This document shows, one piece after another, positions 37,613-47,064 of a DNA stretch of 64,000 nucleotides (positions are counted from its first letter, which is position 1; every line of letters begins with the position of its first letter). The notes beneath the pieces were generated by a model. The model did no database searches. It was not told the origin of the DNA and saw only the letters and a list, made by a program, of their open reading frames with translations. The stretch is from UBA5951 sp012269555 (GTDB taxonomy: Bacteria > Pseudomonadota > Alphaproteobacteria > Puniceispirillales > Puniceispirillaceae). Location: NCBI GenBank assembly GCA_038147755.1, contig JAYQTS010000002.1, positions 1-64,000 on the forward strand. The letters are read 5' to 3'. Both the position numbers and the translations under genes were made by a program.

Positions 37613-38669
37613 TTATTTCTCACCCTTAATTTTTTTTGAAACTAAACGGTCTATTGATCCTGCGAGAGAACGCAAATCGGTACTAATTGCATTTTGTTGC
37701 TCTTTAGATATATTAATGATCTGGCTTCCTAATGTTTCTAGTCTGCTATTTAGCAGTATCAATTGGTCTCTTATACGTTTATCATCTGTGATTTGTTCTG
37801 AGAGCAAGCTTAAATGCATATTAAGTTTATCTAATTGAGCCTCAGTTGCCTCCCTGGATTTTTCTGAGCGTTCTATAGCTCGTGCTAGATGCAAAAGCGC
37901 TCTTGCCCCCTTCCTCATTCAGTCCCTCTGACATCAAACGACTATCCATGAGCGAATTATTTTCTTTTCCCTGAATATCATTATATCTCGCAAATGACGA
38001 CAACCAATCCTCCACCTCGTTAAAAAACCGACCCATTGCTTGTCCAAGTTGTAAATCAAGGAAACCAAGAATCAAAGACCCTGTTAAACCAAATAATGAC
38101 GATGAAAACGCAGTTGCCATGCCGGACAAAGGAGCATCTAAACCAGACCTTAACTGTTCCATCATTTTATCAAAGTTGGCATTGCTACTGCTTAAGCCTT
38201 CAACGACATTCCCAACTGCTCCTATTGTTTGTAACAATCCCCAGAAAGTTCCTAAAAGACCCAAAAATATAAGTAATCCAATCATATATCTGGAAATTTC
38301 TCTCCCCTCGTCGAGACGCGCTGCAACTCCATCTAACACGGATCTTAAAGATAAGGCTGACAATTGGCGTTCATTTGATTGGTCGGCTAGCATGACGTTC
38401 ACTGTTGCAAGCAGATTTGGTTTTATTTTTCCTTTAGTAAGAGTTCTAGTTCGCTGTACATTACTAAGCCATTTAACTTCAGGAACGAGGAGTAGAACTT
38501 GCCTAAAAATATAAATTACGCCGATTAAAGCAGTAGCTATGATAGTGCCGTTAAGTATCGGGTTTCCCAAAAAACTAGTGTAAATTTGCTCATAAAGAAA
38601 CCCACAAATAATTATAAAAATGCCAAGGACAGAAATCATCCGAATTAGAAAGGATCTAGGATCTGTCAT
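37613..38669 (-). CDS. MotA/TolQ/ExbB-like proton-channel protein (frameshifted)
   Basis: This inner-membrane channel-like protein has about 350 residues when repaired. Hydrophobic segments are at about 9-27, 38-60, 128-152 (YMIGLLIFLGLLGTFWGLLQ) and 195-218. LLGTFWGLLQTIGAVG matches the TolQ/MotA signature. A charged C-terminal coiled region follows (LDKLNMHLSLLSEQ, then LNSRLETLGSQII) and ends in a basic KKIKGEK tail. One indel near 37910 joins GLNEEG to ARALLHLARAIERSEKS. The OmpA/coiled-coil gene starts 3 bases after the stop. A long cytoplasmic tail is not usual for TolQ and could contact a cytoplasmic partner. Confidence 0.82.
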
Positions 38670-38853
38670 TTTAATATCCTCCTTGATAATCTAAAACGCC
38701 AATTTTTTGCAGCTAATAGGTTTAACCAACATTATTTATGGATGTTAACATGTATCATCATAATGGCAGGAATAAGACCAAAATTAATAGCAGTTTAAAA
38801 TACATCAATTTATTTTAATGGCAGTTTTCAAAAAAAGCTGATGTGAAAAATAG

Positions 38854-39672
38854 TTAATTTAGAGCTTTTTCTCCCTCTTTCAGCATCTTCAGTAATGGGA
38901 TATGCAAACCTGCGTTTGCAGCTACAATATTTCCATTTTGTAATACAGTATCTCTTGAGGAAAAGTCTGAGACAAACCCTCCAGCTTCTCTAACTATTAG
39001 AGTGCCGGCTGCAATGTCCCATAATTTGAGACCATGTTCCCAAAATCCATCATATCTTCCTGCAGCCACCCAAGCAAGATCTAGAGCAGCAGAACCAAAT
39101 CGTCTTATTCCTGAGCATCTTGGCATTATGTGATTTAACTGGTTTATAAATATAATTTCCTTCTCAGAAGTGGTTTTCCCCATGAACGGTATGCCTGTTG
39201 CAAATAAAGCTGTTTCAACCTGCTTTCTTCCAGAAACTCTAATTCTACGATCATTCAAATAGGCCCCTTTTCCATGCTCAGCAAAAAAAAATTCGTCTTT
39301 TAATGGGTCTAAAATGCCAGCCGCTATTAATTTTTTATTTTCTAAAACTGCGATCGAAATCGCAAAATGCGGAATTCCGTGAAGAAAATTCGTTGTTCCG
39401 TCTAGTGGGTCAATTATCCAAGTTGGTGCGTCAATTAATTTTCCTCTGATTTTTCCTTTCTCTTCTGATATAATATTCCATCCGGGTCGCCCTATTTGAA
39501 GCTCATTAATCAATGTTTGCTCAGCTGATAAATCAGCTTGACTAACAAAATCAGCAGCCCCTTTTCTACTTACTTGCAAATTTTCGACTTCCCCAAAATC
39601 TCGTACCATACGCCTTGCTGCTTTACTAGCTGCGTTGAAAATTACATTAATAAGCGCTGAACGTAATGCCAT
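38854..39672 (-). CDS. suhB: Inositol-1-monophosphatase family protein
   Basis: This 272-residue Mg2+-dependent phosphatase of the IMPase/SuhB family has metal motif A IIDPLDGTTNFLHGIPHFA (about 85-103) and C-terminal motif B LKLWDIAAGTLIVREAGG. The N-terminus (SALINVIFNAASKAARRM) is the usual start. It acts on inositol phosphates and related sugars, and SuhB can also help ribosome assembly. It lies 5 bases downstream of efp, probably in one transcript with it. Confidence 0.93.
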   Translation of the reverse strand: MALRSALINVIFNAASKAARRMVRDFGEVENLQVSRKGAADFVSQADLSAEQTLINELQIGRPGWNIISEEKGKIRGKLIDAPTWIIDPLDGTTNFLHGIPHFAISIAVLENKKLIAAGILDPLKDEFFFAEHGKGAYLNDRRIRVSGRKQVETALFATGIPFMGKTTSEKEIIFINQLNHIMPRCSGIRRFGSAALDLAWVAAGRYDGFWEHGLKLWDIAAGTLIVREAGGFVSDFSSRDTVLQNGNIVAANAGLHIPLLKMLKEGEKALN

Positions 39673-39677
39673 TTGAT

Positions 39678-40244
39678 TTAGTCTTTCGCTCGTTCTACAT
39701 AGGTAGAATCTTCTATTTTTACTACTATTCTTGTTCCTGTCTCGATAAAAGGTGGGACCATTATGCGTACCCCATTGTCAGCAATTGCAGGTTTGTATGA
39801 AGATGAAGCTGTTTGGCCTTTCACTACTGCATCAGCTTCGATAATAGTTACCGTGGTTTGTTCGGGCAGAGTTGCAGAAATAGGTTCATCCTCATATGTA
39901 GCAACAGAAACTACCATCCCGTCTTGAAGAAACGCTACGGCATCACCAATCATTTCAGATGCTATAGATATTTGTTCAAATGTTTCGGCATGCATAAATA
40001 TGTGTGTGTCCCCATCTGAATAAAGATAAGTGCATTCAATTTCTTCTAAAATAACGCGCTCAACACTCTCAGTTGCACGAAAACGCTCATTTAATTTTGT
40101 GCCATCTCGAATGTCGCGTAATTCCACCTGAGCGAAAGCACCTCCTTTTCCGGGTTTTACATGGTTTGTTTTTACGGCAACCCATAAGCGGCTATTATGG
40201 CTAATCACATTACCAGGTTTTATTGCATTTCCATTTATTTTCAT
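39678..40244 (-). CDS. efp: Elongation factor P
   Basis: EF-P (188 residues) rescues ribosomes stalled at proline stretches. It has three beta-barrel domains, starting MKINGNAIKPGNVISHNSRL. The tip loop VKPGKGGAF has a lysine at about 33, where PTMs such as beta-lysylation occur; I see no EpmA nearby. The closing SYKPAIADNGVRIMVPPFIE is typical. A poly-A-rich leader and AGGAG precede the start. Confidence 0.97.
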   Translation of the reverse strand: MKINGNAIKPGNVISHNSRLWVAVKTNHVKPGKGGAFAQVELRDIRDGTKLNERFRATESVERVILEEIECTYLYSDGDTHIFMHAETFEQISIASEMIGDAVAFLQDGMVVSVATYEDEPISATLPEQTTVTIIEADAVVKGQTASSSYKPAIADNGVRIMVPPFIETGTRIVVKIEDSTYVERAKD

Positions 40245-40294
40245 AATTATTTCTCCTTATTTAGACTCCAACCAATATAAGACCAATATGATAA

Positions 40295-42283
40295 TTATGG
40301 TTGTTTGAGTTGGTTCTTAGCTAGATCAATAATTGCCTGAGATGTGATGCCAAAATATTTGTATAATGTTTCACCAGGGGCTGAAGCTCCAAAGCTATTC
40401 ATACCAATAAAATGACCATTTAAACCAATTATTTTAGACCATCCGTTCTCTAAGCCTGCTTCTATTGCTATTATTACTTTTGACGGACCGCGTAATTTTT
40501 CGATAAAAGAGTGACTTTGTTTTAAAAGTCTATCCAGACAAGGCACAGAGACAAGTCTGGTGGGAATGTTTATTGACTCGAGGGTCGTGCGTGCTTCCTC
40601 TGCAATCATAACTTCAGACCCACTTGCCATTAAAGTTACGATTGGATCCTTGGTAGGCTCACTAAGTATGTATCCTCCAGCTTCCGATAAGTTCTCTTTT
40701 CTATTTTCAATTCTTAATTGAGGCAACCCTTGACGAGATAATGCTATAATAGAAGGTGTTTTTTTAGACAAACATGCTAGTTCCCAGGCCTCTGCTGTTT
40801 CCACTATATCGCATGGTCTAAATACATCTAAATTCGGTATTAAGCGCAAAGAAGCCAAATGTTCTATAGGTTGATGAGTTGGACCGTCTTCACCAAGACC
40901 GATACTATCATGTGTCATTACATAAATTACTTTTTGTCTCATTAAAGCAGAAAGTCTAATAGCGGGCCTACAATAATCAGTAAATACGAGAAAGGTTCCA
41001 CCAAAGGGAGTTACACCTCCGTGTAAACCTAGCCCATTCATCGTGGCAGCCATTGCATGCTCTCGCACTCCATAATGTATATAGTTTCCGTTATAATTCG
41101 ATGCTGAAAAAATTGTATGCTCAGCAACTTTGGTATTATTAGAACCTGTTAAATCTGAAGACCCGCCAAAAAGGTTAGGGTATGTTTTTATCAGTTTCTC
41201 TATAGATTTTTGGCTTGCAACCCTAGTTGCTACTTTCTGTGGTTCGTTACTTAATTCAGATTTAAATTCAGATATCGCTCGATTAATATCTTCCTCATAG
41301 TCATCATTCAAGCGTTGTAAGAGCTCCTCTCCAGTAGGTTCTAATTTGGCTCGCTGTTCCCAGTTTATAAACTCCAATTCGCATTTAGTTCCTGTTTTTC
41401 GCCAATCTTCTAATATCGAATCTGGAATCTCGAATGGCTTAAATTTCCAGTTGAGTGCTTTTTTTGTAAGCTCTGTTTCTTGTTTACCAAGAGGTGCTCC
41501 GTGAACTTTGGCTGTGCCCGCTAAGTTAGGCGAACCAAAACCAATGCTCGTCTTGCATCTTATAAGGGATGGTTCTTCTGTATTGGCCTTTGCAAGGTTG
41601 ATGGCTTTATTTATCTGTTCGTGGTTATGACCGTCACAATTAAGCACTTGCCAATTATATGATAAAAATCTCTGAGTTATATCATCTGATGTAGCTAAAT
41701 CTGTCTTCCCGTCAATTGAAATACCATTATCATCAAATAAAACAATTAGTTTGCTGAGCTTTAAGTGACCTGCAAGTGAGGCGGCTTCATGGCTAATTCC
41801 CTCCATTAAACAACCATCTCCTGCAATCACATAAGTCATATGATTAACAAGATTATTTCCAAATTCTGCATTTAAGTGTCTTTCTGCCATTGCAAATCCA
41901 ACAGCATTAGCGAAACCCTGACCCAATGGGCCAGTAGTAGTCTCTATCCCCATTGCGTGGCCATATTCTGGATGTCCTGCAGTTTTTGAACCGAGTTGTC
42001 GGAAATTTTTAATTTCATCAATGGTCATCTCAGGATATCCCGTAAGATATAAAAGTGAGTATAACAGCATTGATCCATGCCCAGCAGAAAGAATAAACCT
42101 GTCTCTATCTGGCCAGTTAGGATGTGTCGAACAAAATTTTAGATGATTTGAATATAAAACAGTAGCAACATCAGCCATGCCCATTGGCATTCCCGGATGC
42201 CCAGAATTTGCTGCTTCCACTGCATCCATTGAGAGCGCGCGAATGGCATTTGCCATTGAAGTTAATTTAGCAGTATTAGACAT
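40295..42283 (-). CDS. tkt: Transketolase
   Basis: Transketolase (662 residues) is a thiamine-diphosphate enzyme of the non-oxidative pentose phosphate pathway that moves two-carbon units between sugars. The opening NAIRALSMDAVEAANSGHPG, the ThDP/Mg motif GDGCLMEGISHEAASLAGH and the pyrimidine-domain block HDSIGLGEDGPTHQPIEHLA are clear. The frame is intact. It lies 51 bases upstream of efp. Confidence 0.97.
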   Translation of the reverse strand: MSNTAKLTSMANAIRALSMDAVEAANSGHPGMPMGMADVATVLYSNHLKFCSTHPNWPDRDRFILSAGHGSMLLYSLLYLTGYPEMTIDEIKNFRQLGSKTAGHPEYGHAMGIETTTGPLGQGFANAVGFAMAERHLNAEFGNNLVNHMTYVIAGDGCLMEGISHEAASLAGHLKLSKLIVLFDDNGISIDGKTDLATSDDITQRFLSYNWQVLNCDGHNHEQINKAINLAKANTEEPSLIRCKTSIGFGSPNLAGTAKVHGAPLGKQETELTKKALNWKFKPFEIPDSILEDWRKTGTKCELEFINWEQRAKLEPTGEELLQRLNDDYEEDINRAISEFKSELSNEPQKVATRVASQKSIEKLIKTYPNLFGGSSDLTGSNNTKVAEHTIFSASNYNGNYIHYGVREHAMAATMNGLGLHGGVTPFGGTFLVFTDYCRPAIRLSALMRQKVIYVMTHDSIGLGEDGPTHQPIEHLASLRLIPNLDVFRPCDIVETAEAWELACLSKKTPSIIALSRQGLPQLRIENRKENLSEAGGYILSEPTKDPIVTLMASGSEVMIAEEARTTLESINIPTRLVSVPCLDRLLKQSHSFIEKLRGPSKVIIAIEAGLENGWSKIIGLNGHFIGMNSFGASAPGETLYKYFGITSQAIIDLAKNQLKQP

Positions 42284-42590
42284 AATTGATTTTCCCTTTT
42301 GTTTTTGTCGTGTTTAATAGTTAAACCATCACTAATAGGCTTATAAAATTCTTAAATTATAGAAAAACCGCATTAAGGTATTCTGGATATGCCTGATTTA
42401 GTATCTACACGTCAAATGCTAGTTTTTTAGGTTACGAAAAAACTAAATAAAATCTAAAATTGTTGCATATTTATAGGAATATCAGGTTTTACGTCATGGT
42501 AAGATTAATACGCAACTAATTGAGGTATTTATTTTTTTAATTAAAGAGGATAATATAAAATATCAGTAAGAAAAAGGTTTTTTGTTCAAA
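42284..42590. other. Divergent intergenic region, tkt and DUF4164-zapA
   Basis: This 307-base, AT-rich spacer lies between the divergent tkt and DUF4164-zapA genes and should hold both promoters. I see no convincing riboswitch, hairpin terminator or small gene in it. A polypurine ribosome site (AAAAAGG) precedes the DUF4164 start. Confidence 0.5.
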
Positions 42591-42872
42591 ATGAGTGAAA
42601 TTGAACGAGCACTAGAAAGGCTTAGCAAGGCCATAGATGTTTTGAAAGATAATCTTAATAAAGATTTGTCTTCCGATACACTGGATAAATCAGCCGGGGG
42701 AAAGCAGATAGGTTCATCATTGCAACAGAGTGAAATTGATGAAATAAACACAATAAAAAATCAAATATCAAATGCAATATTTCTCATTGAACAGACGTTA
42801 TATGATAACAAAGATACTGTTCTACAGAATTCTGAAGATCTTGATAAAAATCATAAATCAGGAGAAGAGTGA
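42591..42872 (+). CDS. DUF4164 coiled-coil protein
   Basis: This 93-residue protein (ATG at 42591, or the in-frame TTG at 42582, which has the better-spaced AAAGG) belongs to the DUF4164 type found upstream of zapA in alphaproteobacteria. The opening MSEIERALERLSKAIDVLKD is a heptad coiled coil, and the middle and end are acidic. It is probably a partner of ZapA in division or a cytoskeletal accessory. Its stop overlaps the zapA start (TGATG). Confidence 0.75.
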   Translation: MSEIERALERLSKAIDVLKDNLNKDLSSDTLDKSAGGKQIGSSLQQSEIDEINTIKNQISNAIFLIEQTLYDNKDTVLQNSEDLDKNHKSGEE

Positions 42873-43261
42873 TGAGCCAGTCAACTGTAACAGTTCAAAT
42901 CAATGGTCAAACCTACCAAATGGGTTGTGATGCAGGTCAAGAACGCCATATTGAGGAAATGGGAAAAAATGTAGATTCGATCGTTCAGCAGCTAGTCAGT
43001 TCTGTTGGTCAAATTGGCGATGCTAGGTTGTTAGCTATGGCTGGTTTAATTTTATCAGACCAAGTTCAAGCAGCAAATAAACAAATAAGTTCTTCCTCAA
43101 AAGAATTTTCAAATACAGATAATGATTCTTTTCCAGGTATTGGATCTGATGATGTCATATTAACTAAGCAGCAAATGGAAAATCTTGTCGATCAAATTAA
43201 AACAATGGCTCTGACTATCGAGAACCTTGCACAAACTGGTGACAAGAGTAAAAATCTGTGA
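42872..43261 (+). CDS. zapA: Cell division protein ZapA
   Basis: ZapA (129 residues) bundles FtsZ filaments. The N-terminal domain (TVTVQINGQTYQMGCDAGQE, then RHIEEMGKNVDSIVQQL) and the dimer helix DARLLAMAGLILSDQVQAAN are typical. The ATG at 42872 overlaps the preceding stop and has GGAG about 8 bases upstream. The C-terminus is a second, charged helix. The stop codon at 43259-43261 runs into the predicted 6S RNA. Confidence 0.9.
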   Translation: MSQSTVTVQINGQTYQMGCDAGQERHIEEMGKNVDSIVQQLVSSVGQIGDARLLAMAGLILSDQVQAANKQISSSSKEFSNTDNDSFPGIGSDDVILTKQQMENLVDQIKTMALTIENLAQTGDKSKNL

Positions 43262-43412
43262 TAGCTGGATGGTACGCCAGGTTTTTCAATCCCTGGGGCC
43301 ATAATCTTCTGTAGGGAATTGCCGCTGAGAAAGTCGAGGCTTTTTTATGTGATGCCCACCTGCAAACCAGGTCACAGAGGATGAAATCAGACCAGCGGCT
43401 ATTCCGGCTATC
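43260..43412 (+). ncRNA. ssrS: Probable 6S RNA
   Basis: The gene order zapA - 6S RNA - 5-formyl-THF cyclo-ligase is conserved in proteobacteria, and this gap holds a structured segment of about 153 bases. GATAGCTGGA (43260-43269) pairs over 10 positions with TCCGGCTATC (43403-43412) as a closing stem, with one G-U pair. Inside, GCCGCTG (43321-43327) pairs with CAGCGGC (43393-43399), and ACCTG...CAGGT makes an apical hairpin. This fits the 6S closing stem, bubble and terminal arm. A T-rich run follows at 43417. 6S RNA sequesters sigma-70 RNA polymerase. A covariance search would settle it. Confidence 0.62.
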
Positions 43413-43506
43413 TCATTTTGTTTTTTATAAGCTGAAAAAAATAATTGATATGCTCTTATGATTCTTTGTTAATATAGAAAATTGCGTCTGAATTAAGAAA
43501 ACAATT

Positions 43507-44090
43507 ATGCAAGATACACCAATCGTTCGGGAAAAAGGCTGGCAAGGGAAAAAGCAAGGCTTATTCGAAGAAAGCTACACAAAAAATATTGTCATACCGC
43601 ATCAAAACAACTTTTAAATTTTGTGCCAGATATACTCGAGAAATTTGGACGTTCTATTGTTGCCGGCTTTTTGCCTATTCAGACTGAAATAAATATTATC
43701 CCATTGTTGCATGAATTAGTAACAGAACAATGTCAATTATGTCTTCCTGTAACCCCAATGGAACCGGGCTGTCTTTTATTTCGAACTTTTTCTTTCGGAC
43801 AGAAGCTCGAATTAGGTCCATATAATACAAAACATCCATATGAAGGCTCTTTTCAGGTGTTTCCAGATTTAGTGTTAATGCCTTTACTTACTTTTGATAA
43901 AAATTATTACAGACTTGGATATGGAGGAGGTTTCTATGATAGAACGATTAGTAAATTTAGAACAACTGAACAAAAAGCTTGCTTTGTGGGGGTTGCTTAT
44001 TCGGGTCAAGCTGTTGATAAAGTGCCAATAGCGTCAACCGATGAACCAATGGATGGTATGTTAACACCCTCTGGATTAATCTTGCGTTGA
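43507..44090 (+). CDS. 5-formyltetrahydrofolate cyclo-ligase (frameshifted)
   Basis: This ATP-dependent enzyme (MTHFS/YgfA, about 195 residues) converts 5-formyl-THF to 5,10-methenyl-THF. The ATG at 43507 opens MQDTPIVREK, and indels near 43535-43605 separate it from the main frame. Restored text reads ARLIRRKLHKKYCHTASKQL. The conserved motif LGYGGGFYDRTISKF and the close PSGLIL are clear. Position just after the 6S RNA is the classical one. The number of indels in the first 35 codons is at least two. Confidence 0.85.
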
Positions 44091-44124
44091 AATAGGGTTA
44101 AGTTTAAAAAAGAAAGCCTTCCTG

Positions 44125-44928
44125 ATGAGAATTTTGTTTTTTGGAGATATTGTAGGACGAGCAGCAAGGAACGAAGTTGTGGCTCAAACTGCAGAACTTA
44201 AAGAAAAACATAAATGTGATTTTGTGGTTACAAACTGTGAGAATGCTGCAGGCGGATTTGGCGTAACAGCTGATATTTGTAATGCTTTGTTTGATGCAGG
44301 CAACGATGTTCTCACAAGCGGTAATCATATCTGGGATAAATCAGAAATATCTAGTTACATTGCCAGCGAACCGAGATTAATACGTCCGTTAAACATGAAT
44401 AAAGGTTTCCCAGGTGATGGCTTTGTAATTACTTCGAATATGAAGGGAAGACGTCTTGCTGTTTTGAATGTAATTACTAATTTATTCATGTCAGATTATT
44501 TAAATGTTTTTTCAGCGCTAGAAGATTTTCTCGGACGAGTAAAGTTAGGAACAGATGCTGATGCAATTTTGGTGGATGTGCATGGTGAGGCTACTTCTGA
44601 AAAAATGGCAATAGGCCATTTCCTAGACGGAAGAGTTTCATGTGTGGTTGGGACACATACCCATGTACCAACAGCAGACTATCAAATTCTTGAAGGAGGA
44701 ACTGCATACCAAACAGATGCTGGTATGTGTGGTGATTACAATTCTGTAATTGGAATGAATAAAGAGGTTGCGACAAGCAGATTTCGTCAGGATGTATCCG
44801 GCAGGTTGACAGTTGCAACAGGTGAAATCACCCTATGTGGCATTATTGTTGACATAGATGATGAAACAGGTCTTGCAATTGCAATTCAGCCATTCAGAAA
44901 GGGAGGCAGGTTGGCAGAAACAGTCTAA
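44125..44928 (+). CDS. YmdB-type metallophosphoesterase (TIGR00282)
   Basis: This 267-residue calcineurin-like metallophosphoesterase of the YmdB family has metal motifs GDIVGRAARNEVV at the start (D8), NCENAAGGFGV, the SGNHIWDKSE block and the VVGTHTHVPTAD motif near residue 175. YmdB proteins hydrolyse cyclic nucleotides in Bacillus; the role in alphaproteobacteria is not settled. It follows the cyclo-ligase gene by 34 bases on the same strand. Confidence 0.9.
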   Translation: MRILFFGDIVGRAARNEVVAQTAELKEKHKCDFVVTNCENAAGGFGVTADICNALFDAGNDVLTSGNHIWDKSEISSYIASEPRLIRPLNMNKGFPGDGFVITSNMKGRRLAVLNVITNLFMSDYLNVFSALEDFLGRVKLGTDADAILVDVHGEATSEKMAIGHFLDGRVSCVVGTHTHVPTADYQILEGGTAYQTDAGMCGDYNSVIGMNKEVATSRFRQDVSGRLTVATGEITLCGIIVDIDDETGLAIAIQPFRKGGRLAETV

Positions 44929-45112
44929 TCTTCCGATATACAAAGCGCAATTTTTTTCACTCTATTGTTTGAATCAGACCATTTTAATGGTTTTTTGGGT
45001 GGTTTTCTGATATTTAGTCTTCCAGGATTATTTTATTAAAAAAATATTTCAGCCTACTCTGGTTTTCTAAGAACGATTTGACGAGAAAAAATGTTTATAA
45101 AGAGAAAAAGTA

Positions 45113-45856
45113 ATGGCAGGGCATTCCAAATTTAAAAATATACAGCATCGCAAAGGTGCCCAAGACAAAAAAAGAGCAAAAATATTTACAAGATTAATTA
45201 AAGAATTATCTGTTGCAGCTCGTTCCAGCACTGACCCTGCGAGCAATCCTAGATTGCGAAGTGCGCTTGCAGCTGCGCGGTCTGCTAATATGCCCAAGGA
45301 TAATATCGATCGCGTTTTAAAGAAAGCAGAGGGAGGTGAAGGCGAAACCTATGAAGAAATAAGATATGAAGGCTATGGACCAGGTGGGGTAGCCTTTATT
45401 GTAGAAGCAATGACTGATAACCGAAATCGGACAGCATCTGAAATTCGTTCTTATTTCTCTAAATTTGGTGGCACACTTGCAGAGACGGGATCTGTGAGTT
45501 TTATGTTCGATAAAGTAGGACAAATTATTTATCCAATATCAGTGGCTAATAATGAAGCGATGTTTGATACTGCATTAGAAGCTGGAGCTGATAACCTAGA
45601 AACAGACGTTGATAGCTACATCTTAACGACTACTCCAGAGGATTTTAATTCAGTGCGAGAAAATATGGAGCGATATTATTCTGCCCCCGAAGAAGCTAGT
45701 TTAGTTTGGCGACCCCAAAATACTATTTTAGTGGAGGAAGCAAATGCATCTACACTTCTAAAGCTATATGATGCATTAGATGAAAATGATGATGTTCAAA
45801 ATGTATTTTCTAATTTTGAAATTTCAGATGAGATTATGGCTAAAGTAGATGGATAG
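45113..45856 (+). CDS. YebC/PmpR (TACO1) family protein
   Basis: This 247-residue YebC-family protein starts MAGHSKFKNIQHRKGAQDKK, the family hallmark, followed by ARSANMPKDNIDRVLKKAEG and YEGYGPGGVAFIVEAMTDNR. Family members act as transcriptional regulators or as ribosome-associated factors that help translate difficult proline motifs. It lies just before ruvC, its usual neighbour. Confidence 0.96.
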   Translation: MAGHSKFKNIQHRKGAQDKKRAKIFTRLIKELSVAARSSTDPASNPRLRSALAAARSANMPKDNIDRVLKKAEGGEGETYEEIRYEGYGPGGVAFIVEAMTDNRNRTASEIRSYFSKFGGTLAETGSVSFMFDKVGQIIYPISVANNEAMFDTALEAGADNLETDVDSYILTTTPEDFNSVRENMERYYSAPEEASLVWRPQNTILVEEANASTLLKLYDALDENDDVQNVFSNFEISDEIMAKVDG

Positions 45857-45861
45857 CATTT

Positions 45862-46443
45862 GTGGTAATTTCAAAAGGTAATAGGCTTGAGACAAAAATG
45901 CTCGGTATCGACCCTGGCCTGCAGCGTACAGGATGGGGCATCGTTCTTCAATCTGGTTTAAAACTCACGCACGTGGCGCATGGGACGATAAAAACCAAAA
46001 CTACTTGGACATCTGCTAATAGGTTGGACGAGATTCATAGTAGTTTGAACGAGGTGATCACAAACTGGCTTCCCAACAAAGCTGCTGTAGAACAGATATT
46101 TGTTTCCAAAGGTGCAGATTCGGCTTTGAAACTTGGCATGGCTAGAGGTGTAGCAATGCAAACCTGCGCTGGAAAAGGACTAGATTTGACAGAAATTTCT
46201 GCAAGGCAAGTTAAAAAGGCGGTTACAGGCACAGGAGCTGCAGATAAAACACAAGTAGCGGCAATGGTTGAAAAATTATTAAATATCAAACCAGAAGGGC
46301 TAGACGCATCAGATGCGCTTGCGATAGCAATTGCTGGAATAAATATGTGGCCAAATTATAGTATCGATAAAACAACCTCGCCGACCGGTAATGGACTTAA
46401 AAGTGCGATAGAAGCCGCTCTTTTAAAAGAACAACGGAGATAG
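45862..46443 (+). CDS. ruvC: Crossover junction endodeoxyribonuclease RuvC
   Basis: RuvC resolves Holliday junctions. The acidic active site is visible: D in MLGIDPGLQRTGWG, E in AAVEQIFVSKGADSALKLG and two D in LDASDALAIAI. The frame opens at a GTG (45862), giving 13 extra residues; the ATG at 45898 gives a start like many relatives. Neither has a clear ribosome site, so the start is uncertain. It heads ruvCAB. Confidence 0.95.
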   Translation: MVISKGNRLETKMLGIDPGLQRTGWGIVLQSGLKLTHVAHGTIKTKTTWTSANRLDEIHSSLNEVITNWLPNKAAVEQIFVSKGADSALKLGMARGVAMQTCAGKGLDLTEISARQVKKAVTGTGAADKTQVAAMVEKLLNIKPEGLDASDALAIAIAGINMWPNYSIDKTTSPTGNGLKSAIEAALLKEQRR

Positions 46444-46450
46444 CATTATT

Positions 46451-47064
46451 ATGATTGCACGATTAAGAGGACAAATTGTAGAGCAAAATGCCAATCAGTT
46501 GATTCTAGATGTTCATGGTGTTGGATACCTCATTACAGTTTCCTCATTTACATTAACAAGGATTAATAGGGAAACAGGTGATATTTCATTATTGATTGAA
46601 ATGTTTGTGCGTGAAGATTCAATAACCTTATATGGGTTCTATACAAATGAGGAAAAATCTGCCTTTATTTTACTTAATTCTGTGCAGGGTGTAGGTGCAA
46701 AAGCTGCCATTTCCCTGTTATCAGCTCTAACGCCGGATGACTTGAAACAGGCAATATTAACATCTGATAAGGCGATGGTGAGCCGAGCAGATGGGGTTGG
46801 CCCGAAATTAGCCCAAAGAATTGTTAATGAATTAGCCGAAAAATAGGAAAATTACCATCCAATTTGAGTAATCTTGAGACTATGGCGGTTCCAACTGGCT
46901 CAACCCAATCATCTGCTGGGGAAGATGCTGCATCTGCTCTAACAAATTTAGGATATTCACGCAACGAAGCTTGGATAGCTATTCAAAAGGCTTCCGCAAA
47001 ATCAGATACTCAGGATCTTAAACAATTATTGAATCAGGCGCTAAAAGAGATTGGTCAAAAATAA
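46451..47064 (+). CDS. ruvA: Holliday junction helicase subunit RuvA (frameshifted)
   Basis: RuvA (about 204 residues) binds the four-way junction and loads RuvB. The N-terminal barrel (MIARLRGQIVEQNANQLIL) and helix-hairpin-helix domains (LNSVQGVGAKAAISLLSAL, then ADGVGPKLAQRIVNEL) are intact. One missing A in the run near 46843 breaks the frame before KLPSNLSNLE. The RuvB-binding C-terminal domain ends at 47064. It overlaps the ruvB start (TAATG). Confidence 0.95.

Noticed and set aside
36228..38669. Zorya-type anti-phage system (ZorAB)
   Set aside because: The MotA-like plus OmpA/coiled-coil architecture resembles ZorA/ZorB, but no ZorC, ZorD or ZorE-like helicase or nuclease gene is adjacent; neighbours are an ABC exporter and suhB.
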